DNA from: Epiperipatus broadwayi
Lineage: Eukaryota > Onychophora > Udeonychophora > Euonychophora > Peripatidae
Direction: 5' to 3'
Assembly: GCA_028023455.1 (NCBI GenBank)
Contig: JAQFVV010006274.1
Span: 4,216,001 to 4,280,000 of the forward strand
DNA: 64,000 bases
Shown here piece after piece: positions 23,638 through 34,305 of this stretch (positions are counted from its first letter, which is position 1; each line of letters starts with the position of its first letter). The notes beneath the pieces are model-generated. The model was not told the DNA's origin, ran no database searches, and saw only the letters and a list, made by a program, of their open reading frames with translations. A program made the translations under genes and the position numbers.

Positions 23638-24771
23638 TGAAATGGTATGTATTAATGTCTATATTGATTTAATTTTTATTTTTATTTTTTAGAACTCAAC
23701 AAGACCCAATTAAGATTGCAGGTGTTTTTTTTTCTTTAAAATGGTTTTTTTTCTTAATAAACTTGTTATTTTTCCATTAAAATTGTCTTCATTTTCATTA
23801 AAATAGTTATTTTACAATTGCATATCTTACGGTTTGCTTGAAAAGTGTGTGTGTGTGTGTGGAGGGGGGGTAAATGTTATAATTTTTCAAATGTCAAATA
23901 AGTCCATTATGTTTTCCATATAATTTATATTTAACAGTTGAACTGTGGCCATATAATTCATAGTGTATGTGTGTATTGGCCATATGTAATTTTGGGGATT
24001 ACAATGGAAAACTAAAGGAGTGAAAGTAAATGGTTGACATATAATATCAAGACTGCATTCTTCTTAAAGACAAAATTATTTCCTAAATTCTAACTTCTAC
24101 AATGATCCTGATATCTCCACTATATCTTCACTAAATCATCTAACCATATTACTCAATTAACCTATTGTGACAATAAAACCTAGATCTTAACTTTTTACTT
24201 GTGGATTCAGCCTTGCTTGTGGTAACCATAATGAATATTAAAGATATTAATCCACAATTAAAAGTTCACAAACTAATTTTTTTTGTTTTAATCCATTTGC
24301 TTTTCAATAATGTACAATTCTGAAACATGGTCATATTTTGGCTTATTCAAAAAAATAGATGAATGACAGACCAGCAATGGGCATCATTATCTTGTTTAAT
24401 TTGAAAAATGTCTCTGGTCTGATTTATCTTTAAGAATTATTGGCTTTGTTATAATTATACATGTATTCAAATATTAATACTAATTTCCTGACATTTTCAT
24501 AATACATCATTAAAACCAAAGATGTCATTATATTTATTTTTTAATTTCACAATGTAATAAACTCTAAATGATTACATGCATTTTCCATGCAACATTTATG
24601 CAAACTATCATTTTTATTCCACTTCTCAGTACTAAACAGTTCTTACTGATTGTATTGTTGACAATTTCTCAACCTCATTACTAGATCGCCTATTTCTCTC
24701 TTCATCACTTGCAGCAGTCTACATAAGTAAAGTCCATTCTTTTTTCTCTGATATTATATGATCAATCTTAG
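23638..24771. other. Merlin centre downstream of the transposase
   Basis: Unique sequence between the transposase stop and the right arm. It has an AATAAA at about 23755 that could serve as poly(A) signal and a short GT repeat followed by a G run near 23848-23872. No further gene is seen; a second Merlin gene is not expected. Confidence 0.5.
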
Positions 24772-25850
24772 ATTACGATTATAACAAAATCTAATAACCA
24801 TTACTAAAATAAAGGTTCATAAAGGATTCGTAATGACTTAAAATTGTACCTGAATGATATCTCTAGAATTGTCATTATGATGTATTATAGCATGTTTCGG
24901 TGCATTTCAACAATTATTAACATATGGGGTTGTGTTCAAACAGAAAATAGTGGCAAACTTAAAGGAGTTAAAAAATATAATTGAATTTATTTACTGGTTA
25001 GAATCTCTACAGATTTTCTAATATAATATTTCAGAGTAGTTAGGTGGTTTAATGAATCTATAAATGAATTTCTAAATAGACAATATTTAATATATATCAC
25101 CCAACAGGGATACTTAAATATTTACCAATTTCACAATATCAATTAATAAACTATAGTTTACTTTTATTAATCATTAAGATTTGATTTAATGCAAGAAATT
25201 TTCTACACTCAGGAGGTTACAAATTTATTGCCATCCTTAATTACTTAAGTAGATTTTCATACTTGCAACAACTGTTTATATGATATACTTATTCATGGTG
25301 AATTACAGATTTTTTCTGTTTATTAATCAATTTTGAAAATTCTCTTTAAAAAATCTTATATCTTTTAAGTTTTCTTGAAGCTAGATATCCAACCTATTTC
25401 TTCCATACCATCAGTGGCTTCATTACACATTTAATATTCAATTCTTATTGCAATCATCTACAATAACTTTGTGTACATTTACCCACTATCCTATAGAATA
25501 TGTCCAGATATTATTGAGAACCTTTATAATTCTTTTTTTTGCTAGACATATAATAAAAATGACATTCTATTTTTGGTCTTAACTTAAGATTGTAATTTTG
25601 CTTTTCTGAGATTCAGTTCAACTTTACAAAAATTTTCATAAATCTGATAAAAATGACATTTAGCTTAATTCCAAATTATCAATCAGTATTAACTATAAAG
25701 TAGCATTTACCTTCATAGTTCCTTGGTTCTAATGTATTTTGTGCTTATCCAACTAAAAAATTCTATCAATTTTATATATATATAGATTATTTACTTAAGG
25801 TTCTAAAACTGCAGTATAAGAATAATTCTTTTGATCTTGTTTTACTTTAA

Positions 25851-26184
25851 TAGGCAAATTTATTTAAACTTTTTCTACCATTATTAAAACTAAATATGTA
25901 TTGATTAGCTTTTTCAGATAATGTACTTATCTCATGATAAACCAATAACCTTAAATTACTGAACAAATAATTAATCATTTCTCAACTGTATCCAGCATCA
26001 CATGACTCTCATTTTGATGGTTCTATCATAAAGTAAATAAAGTGACCTATTGCAAAAATTCTAATTAGATTTCAGCTTTCATTGGTAAATTCTGAGCATG
26101 GAAAGTATCTACAAAAAAGTATTGCCTTTACTTTTTTCAAAATTCTTTCATAATGTGTAGACATTCATCTAGATATATCTTATA
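25851..26184. other. 334-bp segment private to Merlin right arm
   Basis: Left arm reads continuously across this point (once the RTE LINE is removed), while the right arm has 334 extra bp between TTACTTTAA and TCAAAATTAAC. No duplication or terminal repeat is evident, so insertion versus left-arm deletion is open. Confidence 0.55.
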
Positions 26185-26273
26185 TCAAAATTAACAAAAC
26201 TTGTAACAGCATAATTATGGAACAAATTAACTCATTGTTAAGCTCTTATAATAAGTAACATTACTTTTACAAA

Positions 26274-26789
26274 CTGTGGTGATATTACTAATTCAGTAAT
26301 GAAAGAAAGAAACAGTGCACTGGCAAAGACAGTACTATCAGGCTTCTGAATTTTAGGCTATTAAAATCATATATAATTTTTACTGATCATTCAATTTTGA
26401 CAGGCAATGTCTTCCAAATTATTTATGAGGACTAATAGTTTTAATTTTAACAGGTATGCAAGTCTAACATAAGCATCAAACATTCATATCTATTTCAATT
26501 GACTCTCATACATTCAGTGTTGCTCTTAATAATTTAAATGCAGTTGATATTAAATGTATATATTTTTAACCTGCAACTTAAATCTGTGGATGACACTCTC
26601 TCACATATCTTGGACTACTGTCCTATCTTCATTAATTTACATCTTGTGTTGTTTCCTTCAAAACAGAATTTTTTTGCTATAAGTACAGGTATTGTCATTA
26701 GCTTTTGCATTTTGCTCTAAATATTTTTTTTCCTGAGTCTGTATTTTAAGTCTACACAGAATACAATGTTATAGGGATCATACTCTCTA
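26274..26789. other. ~515-bp segment private to Merlin right arm
   Basis: Replaces about 60 bp of the left-arm sequence (between GATTGTAAAAG and AAACATCAAA). I recognise no gene or element family inside; short frames here are AT-rich noise. Confidence 0.5.
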
Positions 26790-27460
26790 ATATGTTTGAT
26801 GTTTTATTGCTTGCACACATATTAATTTTAATAAATTTATTTTTGAACTGAATAGATCTTTTAATATATTTAAAGGAGAGTTTGATTTGTTTTCTCTCCA
26901 GTAATTTAAAAATATTTATTGTGTAAGAGAACTTCGAATTATTGTTCACACATGTAACAAAACAAATTTATCTTTTTAAAATAACACGTTTGCGAAATAA
27001 AAGATCTATAAACAGAAATGTAATTTGTATTATTTTAAAAGTTGCTTGAAATATTATTTTAAAGTATAAAAAAAAAGTTTTACAAACAATTACTTTTCAA
27101 AGTAATGAAGATCAGACAGAAATACTGGCAGAACGATTTTTAGCAGTTTTGAAAGATTGAAGTAAAACAGAAGTTGTAAAAATTACTTTTTTAAAAAAAT
27201 AAAAAACATTTTTACAGAAAAAAAAGATCGATTTTTAAAATAAAATAATTTAAAAATACATAGATTTATCAGATAGTGAAACTCAATGTAAGAATATTAA
27301 ATTTTAAAGCAGATTTAAATAGTTATGGTTTTCTATATTATTCACACCTTCACATTACACACTATGTTTGTTTTAAGAACGTGGATATAAACCTGAACTA
27401 GCAAGTGAGTGTAAATATCACTTCTAAATGGTGCCATTTTTCCGTGCATAGCATGGAGAA

Positions 27461-27712
27461 ACAGCGCCGCCTAGTGGGCTAGATTGCTGGGTAGTTGCTG
27501 TTTAGCAGACGATGTAAGCTGGATCGGTTTACCTATGGCTAACAGTGCCACCAAGCGGGCAATAGTACTGGCAGCTACTTGGCATAAGGTTACTGTGCAT
27601 ACGCATGATGAACAGTGCCATCTAGCGGCTGGAACTTTGTGTCATCTGCTTTTGGCCCCCTACTCTGGATATTTCTGTGGTTGGCACAGAAATAGCACCT
27701 CTTGCGGCCACA
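27461..27712 (-). promoter_or_regulatory. Cluster of four CTCF-like motifs, right Merlin end
   Basis: Minus-strand counterparts of the left cluster: CCACTAGGCGGCGCTG (27462-27477), CCGCTTGGTGGCACTG (27543-27560), CCGCTAGATGGCACTG (27612-27628) and TGGCCGCAAGAGGTGCTA (about 27692-27710). They face the left cluster, so the two sets are in convergent orientation across the element. The motifs are preserved in both arms although the arms have diverged elsewhere. Confidence 0.55.
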
Positions 27713-28285
27713 TGGGGCATAAGTCATAACTACCAAAAATTGTCTTTTCCCATTTTCTCCCCATTTGTCATTGCTGTTTCTTAGCTAGTAATGATATTTA
27801 TTAGTAATCCAATGATGCAAGATAATTGAAATTTTTATTTTCTAAAGGAATAAAATTATATACACAACTTTTAATTTCTTCTTGTTTTTAAATTATAGCT
27901 CCAACATAATAAATATATAAAATATACATACATTCTTCCTTTTTCTTTTTAAAACTTGTTTATTCAATATTTTACTATAATTTTATTTTTACATCATAAC
28001 ATTTCAACTACATTCTGTAGTCATTATGAAGTTTCCTTAAACAAAAAAAATAAAAAACATAAAAATAATAACAAAAATAAATAAAATATTAATACATCAC
28101 AAATGTATATATAATATTCAAATAAAACCACAATATTATTCCATCTACAAATATAATTATTTACCTCCTTCCTTATATTTAATTATTTCTTTTAACATGC
28201 CTTTATAATTTAATATTCTTATATAATTTTTATTATCCTCTAAATCTATCCATTAACATTTCTTTTAATACCTTTTCATTCCTAT

Positions 28286-30300
28286 TATAACGGTCGAAAT
28301 GAAGTGAAGATCGAATCTAACCGCAAACTACGATATCTGCTCTACAGAGCGCCATCTAGGCATTTAAACCTAAAAAAATTTATAGAGTAGGCAGATACGC
28401 GCTGTTAAGATTCCACTTTATTTGAATATTCAGATCGTTAGCCCAAGTCACTAGCTCAGTGGAGACGCAGAGATAAAAATCTATATCTTAATTTATATCT
28501 TAAATATAAATAAATAAAAGCCACTGCCAGAAATTAACACATAAAAATATTTATTTACTATTCTAATTCGAGGAATAAGTTTAACATTTTAGATTTTTAT
28601 ATTAACTTTTAATTTTACATTTAACTAAGTTTCAATGAGTTTAATATTTTATTTAGATAGTCGAGTATGAATAGACTATATAGATCTGCATTTGAAAAGA
28701 AAATATTCTTCCCTGATTTAACCTTAGGCAACAAATTTCGCAATCAAACCGGTGCCAATCCATCTGATACATTTATGTATTCAATGTAGTATGAAAATAC
28801 AACAACACAAAATACTATACTGTCAGGAATGTACATCTGATCAGTAAGTAGAATTAGAGAAGACATTGTCTCTCCACCAACAGGAATGTTACATCTGTTG
28901 GCAAGTAGAACAATAAACAAAACTCCATAGGAAAGGACTGCGGTCCTTTTCCATCTTACAAACCCATCCATAGGCAAACAGAAGGTGTGTGGTGTATATA
29001 TATAATCTTGCCCATAGCGGATCTCATACTACATCTACAATTACACAAATATATCCAATCCATTGAACCAATTCAACTACGAAATGAATAACCTAAGATT
29101 ACCCTCCTTTAATATAACTTTACAAAACTATATAGCCATTCACGCCCGACTTAAATTTAACATTTAAATACATTCGCACAGATTATTTTTATAAATTTGT
29201 TTTTAAAACGTTGAGTATAGATCAGCTGCACAGATTCCACGGTCAAAAACATCCAAATTAAACACAATCGATCAAAATACAAAATCATCAATAACGCCAA
29301 TTGCAAAGGAAATACACAAGGCCCCTTGGCATTCATCGTAAGATGCCCACATTAACATCATTGACCTATATATTTTAATAAAATGTGAAAACTTCAACAT
29401 AATCAACCGCTAATGAATCTATGCAACATCTATACCCAACCTAAATTTCATCATTTAAAATTTAAAAAATAAATTTATACAATAAGAAAAAAAATGGAAA
29501 TGATTTTTATCAATCAGAAAACATATAAAATTAAACATTATTAATTTGATTTTAAACTTAAAAAAGTCAGATGGAAGTTCATAAGCTTGAACGAAAGTTC
29601 TTAATTATTTTTAAATTTAGAGTTCATGTCAATATAGCTTATGGTAGAAGAGTCCAGGTTTCTGCTTTTAATTCCCATGACGCCTCCATTGGAAGATAAT
29701 GTTCTGGAGATGGCAATAGCTGGTTCAAGGTATCACAGTCTTTTCATTTTTTTTAAAATAGAGAGTGTGGTATGTGCGTCCTATCACATCTCTCAAACAC
29801 AAAAAGCTGGAACTGTCCGAAAAAACTGTATTTCCCTTTTTATATTATCACACGGATTCAATCAACAAAACGTCACTAATCCATCACTTTCATTAGGGTC
29901 CAAACCAAGGCTTAGTGCTTCCATTGGTCAAGCTAATTTCTCTTTATTTTCTTATCTATCTTTCATCAGATCATTTTAATTATACAAGAGCCCAAGGGCC
30001 AGTTTGGTTTTCGATAATTCATAAACAATCATTTCCATTTACAGATTACATTAATTAATACCTGTTTTTATTTTTAAATCTTGTACTTTTTTATCAAAAA
30101 GTATGTTCAAATACTTATTTATTTATTTATTTTTTTTTTTTTTTAAAAAAAAAAAAATATTTTTAAAGTTTGGCATCTGTGCGAATGTATATATGTTTAA
30201 CAAAACATTTTAATTTTAGCGTTTAGTTTTTTACTTTTATTTGCGAACTTTTAAGTTTTTATTTTAAATTAATGTAACGACATATTTATATATCGTTACA
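28286..30300. mobile_element. Solo LTR (family S) in the Penelope 3' UTR
   Basis: 2015 bp with ends TATAAC...GTTACA, flanked by CTAT on both sides (28282-28285, 30301-30304). The plus-strand Penelope copy shows the uninterrupted site near 33690. Homologous over its full length to 51753-53877. The last 28 bp (30273-30300) are a palindrome with TGTAACGA and TCGTTACA arms. Orientation is uncertain: the palindrome rule and an AAATAAAG near the other end favour minus, a TATA-like box near 29973 favours plus. Frames inside (28744-28977, 29641-29979) are not conserved in the other copy. Confidence 0.85.
28348..28362 (-). promoter_or_regulatory. CTCF-like core near solo LTR end
   Basis: Minus strand TGCCTAGATGGCGCT matches the AGATGGCGCT half of the CTCF core, 62 bp from the LTR terminus; conserved at the same place in the second copy (51809-51823). 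Function inferred only. Confidence 0.35.
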
Positions 30301-30384
30301 CTATATTATCTTATTTTTTTATCTTTATTTATTAACATCTTATTTAATACTGGTTTATACTAATCAATATATGCTTCCTCTTTT

Positions 30385-30860
30385 TTTATTCTCTTTTTGA
30401 ATTTTTTAACACATTCCAATGGCCTTATATCAAAATTTTCATGTTTAAATTCCTTTTTATGAATATATATATATATGTATGTTAAAACGAAGATTTGCAC
30501 GGGTTAAATATATAAAATACATATTTTGCGGGTTCATCCATGTTAACACAGATGAACCCGCAAAATATGTATTTTATATATATATATATATATAGAAGAT
30601 TTTTTATCATATAAATGCAGCCTTAATCTAGTCCTTAATTTATTCTTACTTGTTCCTATATAAAGTCATATTTACATTACTTTTATAACAATCCATACAT
30701 TTAATTATATATACTGAATTCATACATTCTAAAATATCAATCTTATCATAATCATTTATTAAGTCACTCAAACATTGTTTTCTTTTATAAACTGGGCAAG
30801 TTAATGTATTATACTTCCTATTAAAATACCTAAAAAATTCCTTAATTTAAAAAAATAAAT
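30385..30860 (-). pseudogene. GIY-YIG endonuclease remnant, minus-strand Penelope copy
   Basis: Reverse complement of the GIY-YIG region at 33405-33641, but with a one-base insertion in the YIG-encoding stretch, other frame breaks, and a ~110-bp hairpin-bearing insertion at about 30477-30590 in the TA tract. Not translatable as one piece. Confidence 0.65.
30511..30578. repeat. Perfect 28-bp inverted repeat (foldback element)
   Basis: Arms 30511-30538 and 30551-30578 match 28 of 28, with a 12-nt loop; the arm contains CATATTTTGCGGGTTCATC. It is part of ~110 bp missing from the other Penelope copy, inserted within a TA repeat. Confidence 0.9.
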
Positions 30861-31327
30861 ACCTTGATATACTAAATCCTATATATATTATTTTCTTATT
30901 TTCTCCATTTTTATTCAATTTAATTTTTCTTTTTATATTTTCAATATTATAATTAGATATCAATCGTTTTACAATATATTCAGAATAGTCATTTTTAATA
31001 CATTCCTCTTAATATTATTTATTTCATTTTTAAAAAACATTTCATTTGAACACACCTTAATAAGCCCTAATAATCTTATTTTTAACAATATTAAGCTTAC
31101 AATGTTTTTTAATATCAGAGTACCAATTATTAATTAATCCAAAATATGTATTCTTTCTAAATACTGTTGTATCACTATAAATTATTCCATCCATTCCAAT
31201 TTTTTTAAAAAATTTTATATCCATATAATCAATAATATTATTTTTTTTTTTCCCATCGTAAACTTTATTTGATCATTTTTTGTATTTATACACCCTAAAA
31301 AAATATTAAAAATCAAAAAATAATCAT

Positions 31328-32480
31328 CTACATATCTATTATAAAAAATTGGATTATTTTTACCATTATTAAACTTTTTTTTTTTTCAAAATTACACATA
31401 TATACATTTGCTAAAAAACCACTCAAACTATTTTCCATACTTAATCCATCTTTCTGTTTATAAAATTTATCTCCATTTTTAAAAATAAGATCTTTACAAC
31501 AAATAATCAACAATTCATACAAAATATAAATTTCCATATTGTTTTTAATATTTTTATTTTTTCTATATAAATCAATAATATAATCAATTTCAATTTCAGG
31601 ATCAATATTGGTATACATATTAATAATATCAAATTTAACAAAGCCATATTTTTAAAATTATTCTCTTTCAAAAATTTTTTCAATCCATTTATAAATTGTA
31701 TAGAATTACTTACATTATTTTTTCAAATAAACTCATATATCTTTTAAATATTTTATTATATACCCATCTAGATACATTTTCATAATATGAATGCATGCCA
31801 CCAACAATTGGTCTCATTGGAACACCCTCCTTATGAACTTTAGGAATACCTTTTATTTTTGCACAATTTACATCCATTTTTTTTAATCCAATCATTTCCA
31901 ATTTATCAATGAAACCTTTTTCATACATTACTGAAACAATATTATTAATTCTTTCAAAATATTTATCTTCTAATAAATTTAACATCTTATAATTATATTT
32001 TTTTTATTCATAATAATCATACTGAACGTTTTATCCCCTCTTAAAAACAACACATCTTTATATTTTTCACACATATTTTTACCAACATCCCAATCTTCAT
32101 TTCTTCTAACATAATTATTATTATTATATTTTAATTCATATTCTAAATAAATCATTTAATAAAAATTCCCTATATTTCCAATCATAACCCAAACTATCAT
32201 ATTTATTTGCAATCATTTTAAATTTTGTCCTAATCTCAATAACTTGTTTATTAATATTAACATATTTTTCTGGTACATATTTTAACTTTTTTTCTAAAAA
32301 TTTCAATTCTTCACTATTTAATTTTTTATCAGTTAAATTAATAATAATTTTTTTATTAATAATATTATATTTTATACTCTCATTATTACATTTATCATAA
32401 TAATTTTTATTATAATAATTATTATTATCTAATAAAATATTATTATTTTTATTATGTGTCTTTATAACCTTATTTTTCAT
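31328..32480 (-). pseudogene. Penelope-like reverse transcriptase, minus-strand copy
   Basis: Three minus-strand frames in order. The N-terminal frame (32136-32480) has NLTDKKLNSEELKFLEKKL, the conserved start of Penelope-like RTs. Next is KIKGIPKVHKEGVPMRPIVG (31710-31985). The third frame (31328-31618) begins MYTNIDPEIEIDYIIDLYRK and includes the GLSMENSLSGFLANVYMCNF motif. The YVDD box is out of frame just downstream (about 31320-31340). Breaks at two or more places make it a pseudogene. It is the only copy with the N-terminal half. Confidence 0.8.
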
Positions 32481-32655
32481 ATAATATGCCTTATTTTTAA
32501 AAAAAATATTTTAATTATATTATTGATTTATATAGAAAAGATAAAAATATTAAAAATAAGATGGAAATGTATATTTTGCATGAATTATTATTTGTTGTAA
32601 ATATCTTATTTTTAGATATGGAGATAAATTTTATAAACAGAAAGATGGATTAAGT

Positions 32656-32967
32656 ATGAAAAATAGTTTGAGTGGTTTTTTAGCAAATGTATATATGTGT
32701 AATTTTGAAAAAGAATTTTTTAATAATGGTAAAAATAATAAAAAAATTTATAATAGATATGTTGATGATTATTTTTTGATTTTTAACGGAAATGTTAGAA
32801 AAGCAAATATTTTTTTAGGGTGTATAAATACAAAAAATGATCAAATAAAGTTTATGATGGAAAAAGAAAATAACAATGTTATCGATTATATGGATATAAT
32901 TTTTTTAAAAAAATTTGGAATGGTTGGAATAATTTATATTGATACAACAGTATTTAGAAAGAATTAG
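32656..32967 (+). pseudogene. Penelope-like RT fragment with YVDD box
   Basis: Open frame encoding NSLSGFLANVYMCNFEKEFF, then NRYVDDYFLIFNG with the catalytic YVDD at 32758-32769, then NNVIDYMDIIF. This is the palm C-terminal half of the Penelope RT. Upstream RT is absent by truncation. Confidence 0.8.
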
Positions 32968-33165
32968 AAAGAATACATATTTTGTATTAACTAATAATTG
33001 GTACTCTGTTATTGAAAAACATTGTAAGCTTAATATTGTTAAAAATAAGATTATTGGGGCTATTAAGGTGTGTTCAAATTAAATGTTTTGTTTTTTTTTA
33101 AAATTAAATAAATATTATTAGGAGGAATGTATTAGAAATGTTTATTCTGAATATATTGTAAAAGA

Positions 33166-33641
33166 TTGATATCTAATTATAATATTGAAAATATAAAAAG
33201 AAAAATTAAATTGAATAAAAATGGAGAAAATAAGAAAATAATATATATAGGATTTAGTATATCAAGGTATTTATTTTTTAAAATTAAGGAATTTTTTAGG
33301 TATTTTAATAGGAAGTATAATACATTAATTTGCCCAGTTTATAAAAGGAAACAATGTTTGAGTGACTTAATAAATTATTATGATAAGATTGATATTTTGA
33401 ATGTATGAATTCAGTATATATAATTAAATGTATGGTTTGTTATAAAAGGAATGTAAATATGACTTATATAGGAACAAGTAAGAATAAATTAAAGACTAGA
33501 TTAAGGCAGCATTTATATGATAAAAAATCTGCTATATATATATATATTCATAAAAAGAAATTTAAACATGAACATTTTGATATAAGGCCATTGGAATGTG
33601 TTAAAAAATTTAAAGAAAGAATAAAAAAAGAGGCGGTATAA
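33166..33641 (+). pseudogene. Penelope linker and GIY-YIG endonuclease
   Basis: The linker frame (33166-33408) has a C-x5-C-like segment (LICPVYKRKQC). A frame change at 33405 leads to SVYIIKCMVCYKRNVNMTYI and GTSKNKLKTRLRQHLYDKK: Y-I-I...Y-I-G and the catalytic-type Arg, the GIY-YIG fold that follows RT in Penelope-like elements. A TA-rich insert (IYIYI) and the frame change argue it is no longer functional. Confidence 0.8.
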
Positions 33642-33944
33642 ACCAGTATTAAATAGGATGTTAATAAATAATAATAAAAAAAGATAATATAGGAATGAAA
33701 AGGTATTAAAAGGAATGTTAATGGGTAAGGTTTAGAGGATAATAAAAATTATATAAGAAGAGTATTAAATTATAAAGGTATGTTAAAAGAAATAATTAAA
33801 TATAAGGAAGGAGGTAAATAATTATATTTGTAGATGTAATAATATTGTGGTTTTATTTGAATATTATATATATTTGTGATGTATTAATATTTTATTTATT
33901 TTTGTTATTATTTTTATGTTTTTTATTTTTTTGTTTAAGGAAAC

Positions 33945-33985
33945 TTGATAATGACTACACAATGTAGTTGAAACGTTGTTATGAT
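33945..33985 (+). other. Conserved 3' hairpin, hammerhead-like
   Basis: Stem ACTACA/TGTAGT (33954-33959, 33963-33968) preceded by ATAATGA and followed by TGAAACGTTG. The minus-strand copy keeps the stem and the GAAA (28002-28030). Penelope-like elements are known to carry hammerhead ribozymes (CUGAUGA, stem II, GAAA). Here the first box matches 5 of 7, so this is either a decayed ribozyme or a simple conserved hairpin. Confidence 0.4.
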
Positions 33986-34228
33986 GGAAAAATAAAATTA
34001 TAGTAAAATATTGAATAAACAAGTTTTAAAAAGAAAAAGGAAGAATGTATGTATATTTTATATATTTATTATGTTGGAGCTATAATTTAAAAAGAACAAG
34101 AAGAAATGAAAAGTTGTGTATATAATTTTATTTATATTTCATTTAATTGGATGGTTTTTTTAAGATAATAGTTTGAAGATTATTATTGAAGAAGATTATA
34201 TGAATTATTGAAGATTATTTGACTAATA

Positions 34229-34305
34229 AAGTGGAAATGTTCAAGATGATGTGGTTGTTTTTGCAAATAATGCTTTAGAGTTGCAGAATAGGACTAAGAT
34301 AATTA
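34229..34305 (+). pseudogene. Scrap of RTE reverse transcriptase
   Basis: Matches the reverse complement of 18815-18872: GATGATGTGGTTGTTTTTGC encodes DDVVVFANNALE, the catalytic box of the RTE LINE. Only about 75 bp are recognisable. Confidence 0.6.

Larger units (their letters stand above)
15441..27734 (+). mobile_element. Merlin-superfamily DNA transposon with giant inverted repeats
   Basis: Both ends read inward GGTAGTT(A/G)TGACTTA and the two arms are inverted copies for about 2.15 kb once later insertions are removed. Flanks are GAAAATTG (15433-15440) and AAAAATTG (27735-27742), an 8-bp target-site duplication with one mismatch. The centre encodes a broken ISXO2/IS1016-type DDE transposase on the plus strand, the defining enzyme of Merlin elements. 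From memory, described Merlin elements have inverted repeats of tens to a few hundred bp, so arms this long are unusual. Net of insertions the element was about 6.5-7 kb. Two LINEs entered the left arm and two unshared segments lie in the right arm. Confidence 0.85.
24772..27734 (-). repeat. Right inverted repeat of Merlin
   Basis: Reverse-complement partner of the left arm. It lacks both LINEs and the tandem duplication, so it serves as the empty-site reference for dating them. Two segments, 25851-26184 and about 26274-26789, have no counterpart in the left arm. The outer part (27461-27734) is the least AT-rich stretch of the arm and holds the CTCF-like boxes. Confidence 0.85.
27849..32500 (-). 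mobile_element. Penelope-like element, minus-strand copy
   Basis: Made of 27849-28285 (3' UTR) and 30305-32500 (RT and endonuclease region), split by a solo LTR. It matches the plus-strand copy at 32510-34132 in reverse complement from RT to the 3' end. RT text and the GIY-YIG nuclease order identify a Penelope-like element. It lies head to head with the other copy, an arrangement known for this group, in which insertions are often joined to a 5'-truncated inverted partner. Confidence 0.85.
32510..34132 (+). mobile_element. Penelope-like element, 5'-truncated plus-strand copy
   Basis: Begins within RT (text matching DYIIDLYRK of the other copy) and runs to the shared 3' end at about 34132 (GTGTATATAATTTTATT). 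The two copies meet at 32500-32510 in head-to-head orientation with no sequence resembling a duplicated target between them. Confidence 0.8.

Noticed and set aside
15441-27734. Polinton/Maverick because of size and long inverted repeats
   Set aside because: No DNA polymerase B, retroviral-type integrase, ATPase or capsid gene; the duplication is 8 bp, and the central ORF is an ISXO2-like transposase. Much of the length comes from inserted LINEs.
28744-29979. Frames within the family S solo LTR (also 52282-52566, 53347-53529)
   Set aside because: Counterparts in the other copy differ by frameshifts and stops; LTR sequence, not genes.
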